Virus record (IMG/VR): IMGVR_UViG_3300010883_000190
Coordinates: 1 to 34,093 of that record
DNA length: 34,093 bases
From: a virus
Reading direction: 5' to 3' (one strand)
The notes under the pieces were generated by a model, which was not told where the DNA came from, did no database searches, and worked only from the letters and a program-made list of their open reading frames with translations. Shown piece after piece: positions 8,111 through 16,300 of this stretch (within the stretch, counting starts at the first letter, position 1; every line of letters begins with the position of its first letter). The translations under genes and the position numbers were made by a program.

Positions 8111-9259
8111 ATGGAAGAAGTGAAAAATGAAGAGGTTACCGAAGAGGTTACCCAAGAAATCCCTCCTACAGAGGAGGTTGCTGAGGAGCAAGAACCTGAA
8201 TTAGATTTAAGTAAATTTGAAAGTAAAGATGACCCAGATGTCATTAAGTTAGACCTAAGTAAACCAATAGTAGATGAAAATCAAACTGATCTCGAAGAGT
8301 CAATTGAAGAAGTTGCACAAGAAGAGGACACTAATGACGAAACACCCACGCTTGAAGAGATAACCGATGAAGAGGTTATCACCGAAGATGAGGTTGTTGA
8401 GGCTATAGAACAAAGTGAAGAGTCAGGTAAACCACTGCCTGAAAACGTTAAGAAATTATTAGATTTCATGGACGACACAGGTGGAGATCTAGCGGATTAT
8501 GTTAATCTAAATAGAGACATCAAAGATCTGGATGATCAAGACGCTATGCTTGAATACTACAAAAGAACTAAACCTCATCTAAACTCAGAGGAAATAAACT
8601 TCCTTATGGAAGATAAATTTTCTTTCGACGAGGAGTTAGATGATGAAATAGATATAAAGAGAAAAAAATTAGCCCTCAAAGAGCAAGTTGCCGAGGCTAA
8701 GACCTATTTAGACGGGCAAAAGTCTAAGTATTACGAAGATATCAAAGCTGGTAGCAAACTCACTAGTGAGCAGCAGAAGGCAATTGATTTCTTTAGTAGG
8801 TATAATAAAGAAGCAGAGCAAACGCAGAAAGTAGCTCAACAGCAGAAGTCTAGGTTCGACAAGAAGACCGAGCAGGTTTTCAATGACAATTTCAAAGGTT
8901 TTGAATATAGTGTCGGGGAGAAGAACTTTAGATTTAATGTTAAGGACACAAACCAAGTTAAAGAGAACCAGAGCGACATTAATAATTTCGTTAAAAAGTT
9001 TTTAAACGAAGATAATACAATGAACGACGCTAAGGGGTATCACAAGAGTTTGTACACAGCTATGAATGCAGACGCAGTTGCTAATCACTTTTACGAACAA
9101 GGCAAGGCAGACGCACTGAAAGACAGCGTGGCCAAAGCTAAGAATATCAACACAACGGCTAGATCCTCTCACGGGGAAGCACAGACTGGTGGTATGAAGT
9201 TTAAAGTGCTAGGTGACGATTCAGCTTCTTTTAAGTTTAAAATTAAGAATAAAAATTAA
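8111..9259 (+). CDS. Scaffold-like acidic protein between portal and capsid
   Basis: 382 residues lying between the portal and major capsid genes, where scaffolding proteins are encoded. Residues 1-115 are Glu/Asp-rich with almost no basic residues (for example EEVTQEIPPTEEVAEEQEPE), and include repeated EEVT-type units. Residues 160-260 are predicted coiled coil (KKLALKEQVAEAKTYLDGQK, then QQKAIDFFSRYNKEAEQTQK). The C-terminus is strongly basic (SFKFKIKNKN), the arrangement used by P22-type scaffolds to bind capsid subunits. No protease signature is present, so it is not a fused prohead protease. The acidic N-terminus, coiled coil and basic tail together support a scaffold. The stop lies in the A/T-rich leader of the capsid gene. 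Confidence 0.75.
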   Translation: MEEVKNEEVTEEVTQEIPPTEEVAEEQEPELDLSKFESKDDPDVIKLDLSKPIVDENQTDLEESIEEVAQEEDTNDETPTLEEITDEEVITEDEVVEAIEQSEESGKPLPENVKKLLDFMDDTGGDLADYVNLNRDIKDLDDQDAMLEYYKRTKPHLNSEEINFLMEDKFSFDEELDDEIDIKRKKLALKEQVAEAKTYLDGQKSKYYEDIKAGSKLTSEQQKAIDFFSRYNKEAEQTQKVAQQQKSRFDKKTEQVFNDNFKGFEYSVGEKNFRFNVKDTNQVKENQSDINNFVKKFLNEDNTMNDAKGYHKSLYTAMNADAVANHFYEQGKADALKDSVAKAKNINTTARSSHGEAQTGGMKFKVLGDDSASFKFKIKNKN

Positions 9260-9272
9260 AAATTAAGAAAGA
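9256..9272 (+). promoter_or_regulatory. A-rich translation leader of the capsid gene
   Basis: Bases 9256-9270 read ttaaaaattaagaaa, then GA, then the ATG. The identical 15 bases sit directly before the ATG at 18878. Both copies span the upstream stop codon. No Shine-Dalgarno sequence is present, and A-rich leaders without it are known to drive strong initiation in Bacteroidota. Confidence 0.45.
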
Positions 9273-10685
9273 ATGGCTATAACAAGCAATGGTGCGCCCG
9301 CAGCGGCAGCATCCAAACAAACCCTAGCAAGCGCTTACATCGACTTCACTGCCGATGGCAACGGCTGGGCACAACAATATTTACCAGAGCTTATGGAGAA
9401 AGAGTCTGAGATTTTTGGAAACAGAAGTATCTCAGGATTCCTTTCACAAGTAGGAGCTGAAGAGGCAATGCAATCTGACCAAGTTATTTGGTCTGAGCAA
9501 GGTCGTTTACACCTATCTTACCAAGGTGACATATCAAGTGAGACAATAGTGTTAGATAAAGATGCAGATGGTGTAGCAGTTACATCATGCGGCGTTCGAG
9601 CTGGCGATATGATTATCGTAGCTGACGCTAACTCAACAGCTAAATGCTTTGTCGTGAGTGTAAGCACTGACACACTCACTATAACAGTTAAGCCTTATCA
9701 GTTTGCTAATTTAGCAGGTGCAGGTCTAGCTGGTGAGGTTCAAGTACTAGTATTTGGATCTGAGTACGTTAAAGGTTCTGTCGGACGAGATGCGGTTAAT
9801 TCACCATCTTTCAAGACTTACAACAACAACCCTATTATCATTAAAGATAAGTATGAGATCTCAGGATCTGACGCGTCTGCTATTGGTTGGGTTGAAGTTG
9901 CTGGAGAAGAAGGTCAAAATGGTTACTTATGGTATCTAAAAGCTGAGGGCGATACTCGTGCTCGTTTTACTGATTACTTAGAGATGGCTATGATTGAGTC
10001 TGAGAAAGCTACAAACGCAACTACACCACTTCAAACTGGTGCGATTGGTCAAGACTTAGCTGGTACAGAGGGTTTATTCGCTGCTATCAACGCAAGAGGT
10101 AATGAGGCTACAGGTGTAACAGGAATTAATGCTGCTACTGACTTAGCTGAATTTGATGCAATCTTAGCTGAGTTTGATAAGAATGGAGCTATTGAAGAGA
10201 ACATGATGTTTGTAAATAGAGCAACAGCTCTAGCTATGGATGATATGCTTGCTTCTATGAATTCTTACGGTGCTGGAGGTACTTCTTACGGAGTATTTGA
10301 CAACAGCGAGGATATGGCTCTTAACTTAGGATTCTCTGGATTCCGTCGTGGATCTTATGATTTCTACAAGTCTGATTGGAAGTACTTGAATGACTTATCT
10401 ACACGAGGATTGATTAACGGTAAAGACACTGTTAACGCTATTCGAGGCGTTATGATTCCAGCTGGAGTATCTACTGTGTATGACCAAGCTCTAGGTAAGA
10501 ACCTTAAGCGTCCATTCTTACACGTACGTTACAGAGCTTCTGCTACTGATAATCGTAAACTTAAGACATGGACAACTGGTTCAGTTGGTGCTACTACATC
10601 TGATTTAGATGCAATGGAGGTACACTACTTATCTGAGCGTTGCTTAGTGGTACAAGGTGCTAACAACTTCATGTTGTTGAACTAA
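9273..10685 (+). CDS. Major capsid protein
   Basis: 470 residues, the usual size for HK97-fold capsid proteins of the crAss-like and related podovirus lineages, and next in line after the scaffold-like gene. It opens with a flexible N-arm (AITSNGAPAAAASKQTLASA), followed by GNGWAQQYLPELMEKESEIFGNRSI as the E-loop/spine-like helix. Beta-rich segments follow (for instance TDTLTITVKPYQF), then the C-terminal P-domain-like part (NGKDTVNAIRGVMIP). It has an unusual codon pattern: I count 13 CGN and 4 AGA arginine codons, where neighbours use mainly AGA and AGG. This fits a very highly expressed gene. A terminator follows. I cannot check for a protease-cleaved delta domain; the N-terminus has none obvious. 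Confidence 0.87.
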   Translation: MAITSNGAPAAAASKQTLASAYIDFTADGNGWAQQYLPELMEKESEIFGNRSISGFLSQVGAEEAMQSDQVIWSEQGRLHLSYQGDISSETIVLDKDADGVAVTSCGVRAGDMIIVADANSTAKCFVVSVSTDTLTITVKPYQFANLAGAGLAGEVQVLVFGSEYVKGSVGRDAVNSPSFKTYNNNPIIIKDKYEISGSDASAIGWVEVAGEEGQNGYLWYLKAEGDTRARFTDYLEMAMIESEKATNATTPLQTGAIGQDLAGTEGLFAAINARGNEATGVTGINAATDLAEFDAILAEFDKNGAIEENMMFVNRATALAMDDMLASMNSYGAGGTSYGVFDNSEDMALNLGFSGFRRGSYDFYKSDWKYLNDLSTRGLINGKDTVNAIRGVMIPAGVSTVYDQALGKNLKRPFLHVRYRASATDNRKLKTWTTGSVGATTSDLDAMEVHYLSERCLVVQGANNFMLLN

Positions 10686-10700
10686 GAGGAATATTTGGTG

Positions 10701-10744
10701 AAACTACCCTGCCTTCGGGTGGGGTAGTTTTATATTAATTTTTT
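10701..10744 (+). terminator. Rho-independent terminator after the capsid gene
   Basis: Bases 10701-10713 pair with 10718-10730: nine Watson-Crick pairs (AAACTACCC with GGGTAGTTT), two wobbles and two more G-C pairs. They close a TTCG loop at 10714-10717 as C(UUCG)G, a very stable tetraloop. A run of T follows at 10739-10744 after an A/T-rich gap, so termination may be partial. It lies in the 72-base gap between the capsid gene and the next gene and likely limits readthrough after the most expressed gene. Confidence 0.85.
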
Positions 10745-10757
10745 ATTATATTATATT

Positions 10758-11624
10758 ATGGCTAAAAAGCAAACAAAAAAAGTTACCCCCGTTAAGAATA
10801 CGGAGGTAGATATTACACACGAAACGGTTGTGCTAGAGGAGACTCCAGTTCAACACTACGAGGAACCCGTTAAGATTAAGGTGGTTGAAACATTACCAAC
10901 GACTAAATGGGAAGTTAAAGATAGGGTATATACCTTGACAAAAGGTAGGTCTCCATTGAGTAAATCACTTCGCTCATCAGGTATATTCTACTTTGATGAA
11001 GAGAAAGGTTATGAAAGAGAACTGAAGTTCACTGATAACCAGAGAACGCCATTTGTAGATGAAATGAAGGGAGAACACAGGTTATCTCATATCGTTTTTA
11101 GAAATGGAGTTCTTAGTGTTCCTAAGAATAAGGTTACACTCCAGAAGTTATTGTCTCTTTACCACCCACATAATGGTATTATTTATGAAGAGCTTAAACC
11201 AGCACAAGCAGCCGCATCTCAGATTGAGGTGATAGAGTTAGAAATAGAGGCTCTCAATGCTGCTCAGTCTTTAGACATAGACATGGCAGAAGCTGTTATG
11301 AGAGTTGAGATCGGATCTAAGGTATCAGAGATGAGTTCTAAGGAGCTTAAGCGTGATTTGTTACTATATGCTAAGAGAAACCCTAGGTTGTTCTTAGATC
11401 TTGTTAATGATGATAACGTTATGCTTAGGAACTTTGGTATTAGAGCTACGGAAATGGGGATTATAAAATTATCACCTGATCAAAGAACTTTCAATTGGGG
11501 TTCTAATGACAGGAAGTTAATGACTGTTCCTTTTGATGAGCACCCATATTCAGCTTTAGCAAATTGGTTTAAGACTGATGAGGGAATGGAGATGTACTCC
11601 AATATAGAAAAACGATTACAATAA
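10758..11624 (+). CDS. Conserved-looking hypothetical, post-capsid position
   Basis: 288 residues between the capsid gene and the connector genes. Residues 1-45 are low complexity and charged. Residues 55-135 form a beta-rich unit (WEVKDRVYTLTKG, LRSSGIFYFDEEKGYERELKFTD, FVDEMKGEHRLSHIVFRNGVLSV). Residues 145-200 are helical (QIEVIELEIEALNAAQSL). Residues 200-288 form a small helical segment (RDLLLYAKRNPRLFLDL, MLRNFGIRATEMGIIKLSP, NWGSNDRKLMTVPFDEHPY). I recall similar proteins beside capsid genes of marine phages, always unnamed. It may be a head fibre, vertex or head-completion protein. The C-terminal segment could be a small winged helix, which I cannot confirm. It is bracketed by hairpins on both sides, so it may be transcribed as its own short unit. 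Confidence 0.62.
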   Translation: MAKKQTKKVTPVKNTEVDITHETVVLEETPVQHYEEPVKIKVVETLPTTKWEVKDRVYTLTKGRSPLSKSLRSSGIFYFDEEKGYERELKFTDNQRTPFVDEMKGEHRLSHIVFRNGVLSVPKNKVTLQKLLSLYHPHNGIIYEELKPAQAAASQIEVIELEIEALNAAQSLDIDMAEAVMRVEIGSKVSEMSSKELKRDLLLYAKRNPRLFLDLVNDDNVMLRNFGIRATEMGIIKLSPDQRTFNWGSNDRKLMTVPFDEHPYSALANWFKTDEGMEMYSNIEKRLQ

Positions 11625-11640
11625 TAGTTATCCATAGGTA

Positions 11641-11668
11641 GAAAGGCCCCCAATATAGGGGGTCTTTC
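11641..11668 (+). terminator. GC-rich hairpin, terminator-like without a T tract
   Basis: The stem is GAAAGGCCCCC against GGGGGTCTTTC with one G-T wobble and a six-base AATATA loop. A/T-rich DNA surrounds it, so it stands out. No T run follows directly, so it may act as an attenuator, an RNA-stability element or a Rho-type site rather than an intrinsic terminator. Confidence 0.6.
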
Positions 11669-11679
11669 ATGCTATGAAA
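11665..11679 (+). promoter_or_regulatory. Second hairpin overlapping the first stem
   Basis: TTTCAT at 11665-11670 pairs with ATGAAA at 11674-11679 across a GCT loop. It shares bases 11665-11668 with the larger stem, so both cannot form together. This is a possible switch or processing site, but the stem is short and could be chance. Confidence 0.35.
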
Positions 11680-11692
11680 CATAAAAAGAATT

Positions 11693-12379
11693 ATGGCAAT
11701 AAGTATAGACACAGTATATCAACGAGTATTAGCAATAGCTAATAAAGAACAGAGGGGGTATATAACACCACAAGAGTTTAACTTGTTAGCCAACCAGGCT
11801 CAGATGTCAATATTTGAGTCTTACTTTTACACTAAAAATAATAGAGAGAGAATTGAGGCTGATAGAGATGATACCTCTGAGTCTAATATAGACGAGTTGC
11901 TTAGTAGAAAATTAGCTCCATTTACCACTGTAGCTGCTGTAACAACTGGAACAACCTTCCCTGCTCATTACCAAATAGGTAATGTATACTACGGTGGGTT
12001 TGTTTGTAAAAAAATAAACGTAAACGAATTACAACGGTTTTTAGGATCTGTTAGACATACTATTAGTGAACCAGTTTATATTGATTCAATTGAGACCGGT
12101 GAGGATATAGCTGTTTACAGCTCAGGAGCAACAGTAACAACAAGTATAACTTGTGATGTAGTGAGTAAGCCAGCCGCTGTAGAGTGGGCGTATGTAGTTG
12201 TAAACACAAAAGCTCTATACAATTCTAACGCAACCACGGATTTTACTCTACATGATTCAGAAGAGAATACCTTGGTAATGTCAATACTAGAGCTAGCAGG
12301 TGTCGTTATGAATAAAATTGGGCTCGTACAGGTAGCATCTGGAAAAGTGGCTATTGAAAAACAATCGCAAAACTTATAA
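11693..12379 (+). CDS. Putative head-tail connector (ring/tail-tube-like), first of two
   Basis: 228 residues. The N-terminus (ISIDTVYQRVLAIANKEQRG, then YITPQEFNLLANQAQMSIFE) is helical, with the 'yitp.efn..a..aq..if' pattern I associate with connector or ring proteins of podoviruses of Bacteroidota and marine phages. The rest is beta-rich, with VTTGTTFPAHYQIGNVYYGGF and a Cys-containing strand. Position between the capsid-proximal gene and the large tail protein agrees with a ring protein on the portal. The ATG at 11693 follows an A/T-rich leader after the hairpins. The next gene begins four bases after this stop. Family assignment is by pattern only. Confidence 0.62.
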   Translation: MAISIDTVYQRVLAIANKEQRGYITPQEFNLLANQAQMSIFESYFYTKNNRERIEADRDDTSESNIDELLSRKLAPFTTVAAVTTGTTFPAHYQIGNVYYGGFVCKKINVNELQRFLGSVRHTISEPVYIDSIETGEDIAVYSSGATVTTSITCDVVSKPAAVEWAYVVVNTKALYNSNATTDFTLHDSEENTLVMSILELAGVVMNKIGLVQVASGKVAIEKQSQNL

Positions 12380-12383
12380 ATAA

Positions 12384-13304
12384 ATGGGTATTTTAACAAC
12401 AGAGGAACAGGCTTATTACGGCACAGGTGGTGCACATGGTAACTACCGACTGTTATCACTTACAGACATTATAGACTCTTTTATGGCTACATATGTAGGT
12501 GAAGGGAAGATATGCGAAAAAGTACTAAAACAAGATGTAACATTCCATGCAGTTAGAGCTCTTCAAGAACTTAGTTATGATACTTTGAGATCCGTCAGAG
12601 ACTGGGAGGTGACAATACCTTCAACTCTAGTATTAGTGATGCCACTGGATTATGTTAACTATGTTAAACTAACGTGGAGCGATGGTAATGGTATTGAGAG
12701 GATTATATACCCAACGTCAAAAACATCTAATCCCAAGGATATAATCGAATCAATGGAAACCTGGGGAGGTTTTACAACTTCAGCTACTAATACGGATATA
12801 ACCTCGGATGAAGATTCTGACACGTGGACTAAGTATAAAGCAAACGAAGATACTAATATAGGATCGATTAACGCGGACGATGTGGACAGCGAGTATGGTA
12901 ACTCACTAGGAGCTAGATTCGGTATAGATCCACAGCACGCTCAGATTAATGGGTCGTTTTTTATAGATGAAGATGCTGGTAAATTTCATTTTAGCTCTAA
13001 TATTAGTGGTAAAACTGTAATACTAAGGTATATAAGTGATGGAATAGCCACTACTAACACAGCTGGTACTTTCACTTTAAACCCAGGTGGTTCTCACGTA
13101 CCTAAGATGGCGGAGGAAGCTATGTATAAACATATATTATATGGTATACTACTAGCAAGGAAAGATTCCCCAACAGGTCTACTGGCTCAGATTAAGAAAG
13201 AACGATTTGCTGAGACTAGAAAAGCTAAACTACGCCTATCAAATATAAAGATTGAGGAGTTAACACAGATACTTAGAGGGCAATCTAAAATAATAAAGCA
13301 CTAG
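12384..13304 (+). CDS. Putative tail tubular/adaptor protein, second connector
   Basis: 306 residues. It opens with YRLLSLTDIIDSFMATYVG and a helical segment (KVLKQDVTFHAVRALQELSYDTLR), then DWEVTIPSTLVLVMPLDYVNYVKLTW, a beta strand pair in the style of T7 gp11-like tail tubular A proteins. Residues 125-250 hold a long beta-rich insertion, and the C-terminus is helical and basic (KERFAETRKAKLRLSNIK). Tail tubular A proteins join the portal to the nozzle. The stop is three bases from the start of the 1852-residue tail protein, which would be its partner. The call is inferred from position and secondary structure. Confidence 0.65.
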   Translation: MGILTTEEQAYYGTGGAHGNYRLLSLTDIIDSFMATYVGEGKICEKVLKQDVTFHAVRALQELSYDTLRSVRDWEVTIPSTLVLVMPLDYVNYVKLTWSDGNGIERIIYPTSKTSNPKDIIESMETWGGFTTSATNTDITSDEDSDTWTKYKANEDTNIGSINADDVDSEYGNSLGARFGIDPQHAQINGSFFIDEDAGKFHFSSNISGKTVILRYISDGIATTNTAGTFTLNPGGSHVPKMAEEAMYKHILYGILLARKDSPTGLLAQIKKERFAETRKAKLRLSNIKIEELTQILRGQSKIIKH

Positions 13305-13307
13305 AGC

Positions 13308-16300
13308 ATGCCAGAGATCAAGCACACTTTTGCAGGGGGTAAGATGAATAAGGACATGGATGAACGTATAGTTCTAGATGGTCAATATAGAGATGCTCTT
13401 AATATACAGATAGCTACTTCAGATGGTTCAAATGTAGGTTCAGCTCAAAACATCCCAGGTAACACAAAAAAGGATACAACGGCTACCGGTGATACTATAG
13501 TCCTAAGCAACGCCGTGTGCGTAGGTGCATTAATCAACGACAGTACTAGCAAGATATATAGCTTAATATCATCGCGTATCGCAGGTGGTATAAGTAAGGA
13601 TTATATATTTGAGTTTGATACAAAAACAAATAGATCTAAGTATGTATTTATAGATATACATAGCGTTAGTTTTGTGTCGCTCACTACGGTTAGCAACAAT
13701 ATTGTTTACATATCAGACTCAGCATCTCCTAATATTAATAAAACAGGTGTTAGAATAGGCATGAGCTTCACAAGTGGCTTGTACTCTCTTGATAATGATA
13801 TAACCGTTACTAATATAATATATGATACCGGTAATAGCAGGTGGGCTATATACTTAAGTGAATCCGTTTCTGTTACTGCTAGTGACATAGGTATATTCAT
13901 AGCGAATAAAGTTCTAAATTTTCCACGAACAGGTTTAATAACCGGTATTAATATACTAGGTGACTCACTTTTTTGGACAGATAATAGTACTGAACCTAAG
14001 AGAATTAACATAACTAGATCAATAGCTGGTACAGGTGGCACAGAGTATTTACATACAGGGTTAGCGACTTCAAATGCCGCACATGCTGGGTTTGGATATA
14101 TCAGTTTAAACACATCTAACACTTCTAACTCTTTTTCAGGTGACACTGGTTACTTCCACACAAGATTAACAAAGAGTGTGTTAACAGGTGCTACTACTGA
14201 TAACTCATTTGAGGTTGTGACTAACACGGCTAAGAATAAAGTGGTTGACGTCGAAGAAGCTCATATAACTGTTATAAGGAAAGCACCAACTCAACCGTTG
14301 CAATTAGATATGTCTAGGACTTCTTTATCTAGAATCGCTAGTGATGGGGCTATAAACCCGGTATCAACAGTTGCCCCGAATGTAATAATAAATAACACTT
14401 TATTTCCCGCGGGATCAACTATAAGTAATGTAACAGTTTCTAGTAATGTAGATTTCAGAATAGGTGATATAGTTCTATTCAGAGCCTTGTTGGTTAACAC
14501 CAGCTCTAATAGCAGTGGCAACAGTGTTAGAACAGAGGTTACAGAGTCAAGTGTAACTAACTCAAACTCTATGGCTACCACTGGGTTTGATTTCAAAGTT
14601 ATATCCATAGTACCTGATCTTCCAGGTGAATCAACAGATTGGGATTTAACGCTAGAAGATGCTGAGCCCATGTTTAGGTCTAGGTTTCCTAGGTTCTCTT
14701 ATAGGTATAAATATGAAGATGGTGAGTACTCCACTTTTGCCCCATGGTCTAAGGTTGCCTTTCTTTCAGACACGTTTGAATACTTGCCTAAAAAAGGTTA
14801 CAATCTAGGTATGGTGAACCAGTTACGTGGTTTAAAACTAAAAGGGTACCATCCTTTCAATACACCCGAAGATGTGGTGTCAATAGATATTCTGTACAAA
14901 GAGACTAATAATCCAACTGTTTACTCAGTTAAAACAGTCAAACCAGTTGATGGTCACCCTATATGGCCTAGCTTGAGTGCTGATGTTGATTCTAGAGGGG
15001 AGTTTGAGGTTAAGACAGACATGATTCACATGGTTGTACCGTCTAATCAACTGCTGCGCCCGTGGGACAATGTGCCTAGGAAAGCTCTTGGACAGGAGGT
15101 TAGTGCTAATAGACTTATATATGGTAACTACTTACACAACTATACTGTAAACAAGGACCCAATAATAAATGTTAGTTTAGATCAGTTAGCAACTGTATCC
15201 GATACGCAACCATCCTCACCTTCCGTTAAAACACTCCGTGATTATCAGGTTGGTGTAGTTTTTAGTGATGAATACGGTAGAGAAACACCGGTATTAACAA
15301 ATGAAGGTGCGGCTATAAATGTCCCTATAGAAGCCTCCTACACCAGTAACAGGTTGAAAGTGAACATGGGCTTCGGTACTATAATACCAGATTGGGCTAA
15401 ATACTTCTCTTACTACATAAAAGAAGCGTCAACTGAATATAATAACCTGCCTATGGACAGGTGGTATAACGCGTCTGATGGTAATATATGGTTGTCATTC
15501 CCGTCCTCTGAAAGAAATAAGCTAGATCTAGAGTCATTTATATACTTGAAAAAGACTCACGGAACAGATGATTTCGCTGGCGGTAAAACTAAATATAAGA
15601 TACTAGCGATAGAAGAGGAGGCTCCGGATTTCATAAAAACAAAGAGGAAAGTAGCTGGTACATGTTATAATACAGATAGTAATAACAATGAGAATTTTGG
15701 GAATAGCAACGGTGGGTACTTATATGAGGGATTTGATTATGTGATTGTAGTTGAGTCAGTCTTTGATGGTGCTTTTGGTAGCGATTTTATGACACGTGTA
15801 CCAGACACTTTAACCGTTAGTTTTAGTGATGGAGATAATAGAACTGTAGAATATAAGGTTGATCAGATATCAAAGTCTAGTGCTGATTATTACATAGTCA
15901 AAATTGAGGGTGTTTTCGGTTCTGATGTATCTTTTGCTACTACAAATGGAATGTGGAGCGGAAGGATAGATAACTTACGTATGCAGATGTCCCAGTACGA
16001 TACTGAGAATAAACCAGAATTTGATGGTAGATTTTTTGCTAAGATATTTAAAGATGCGAATCTAACCTCTTATGTATTGTCTTATACTCAACCAGAGGCT
16101 AACTACATAGTAGACGCGTCATGGAACTGTAAGTATATAAACAACAACGGATACAATATCAATCCCCCTAACTTCCACCCTAGTGTCCCTTATAATGCTA
16201 AAGAAGTTACTCAAGCTCAGGCAAGTCTTTGGGACATGCAGACTGGCTCCTCGTCAGGGGAGCGTAAATACCACCCCACTGTATATAGTCATCATTATCA

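Noticed and set aside
13706-14671. Two minus-strand frames within the large tail gene
   Set aside because: They sit within the coding sequence of the 1852-residue protein and encode hydrophobic, low-information sequences with no family resemblance.
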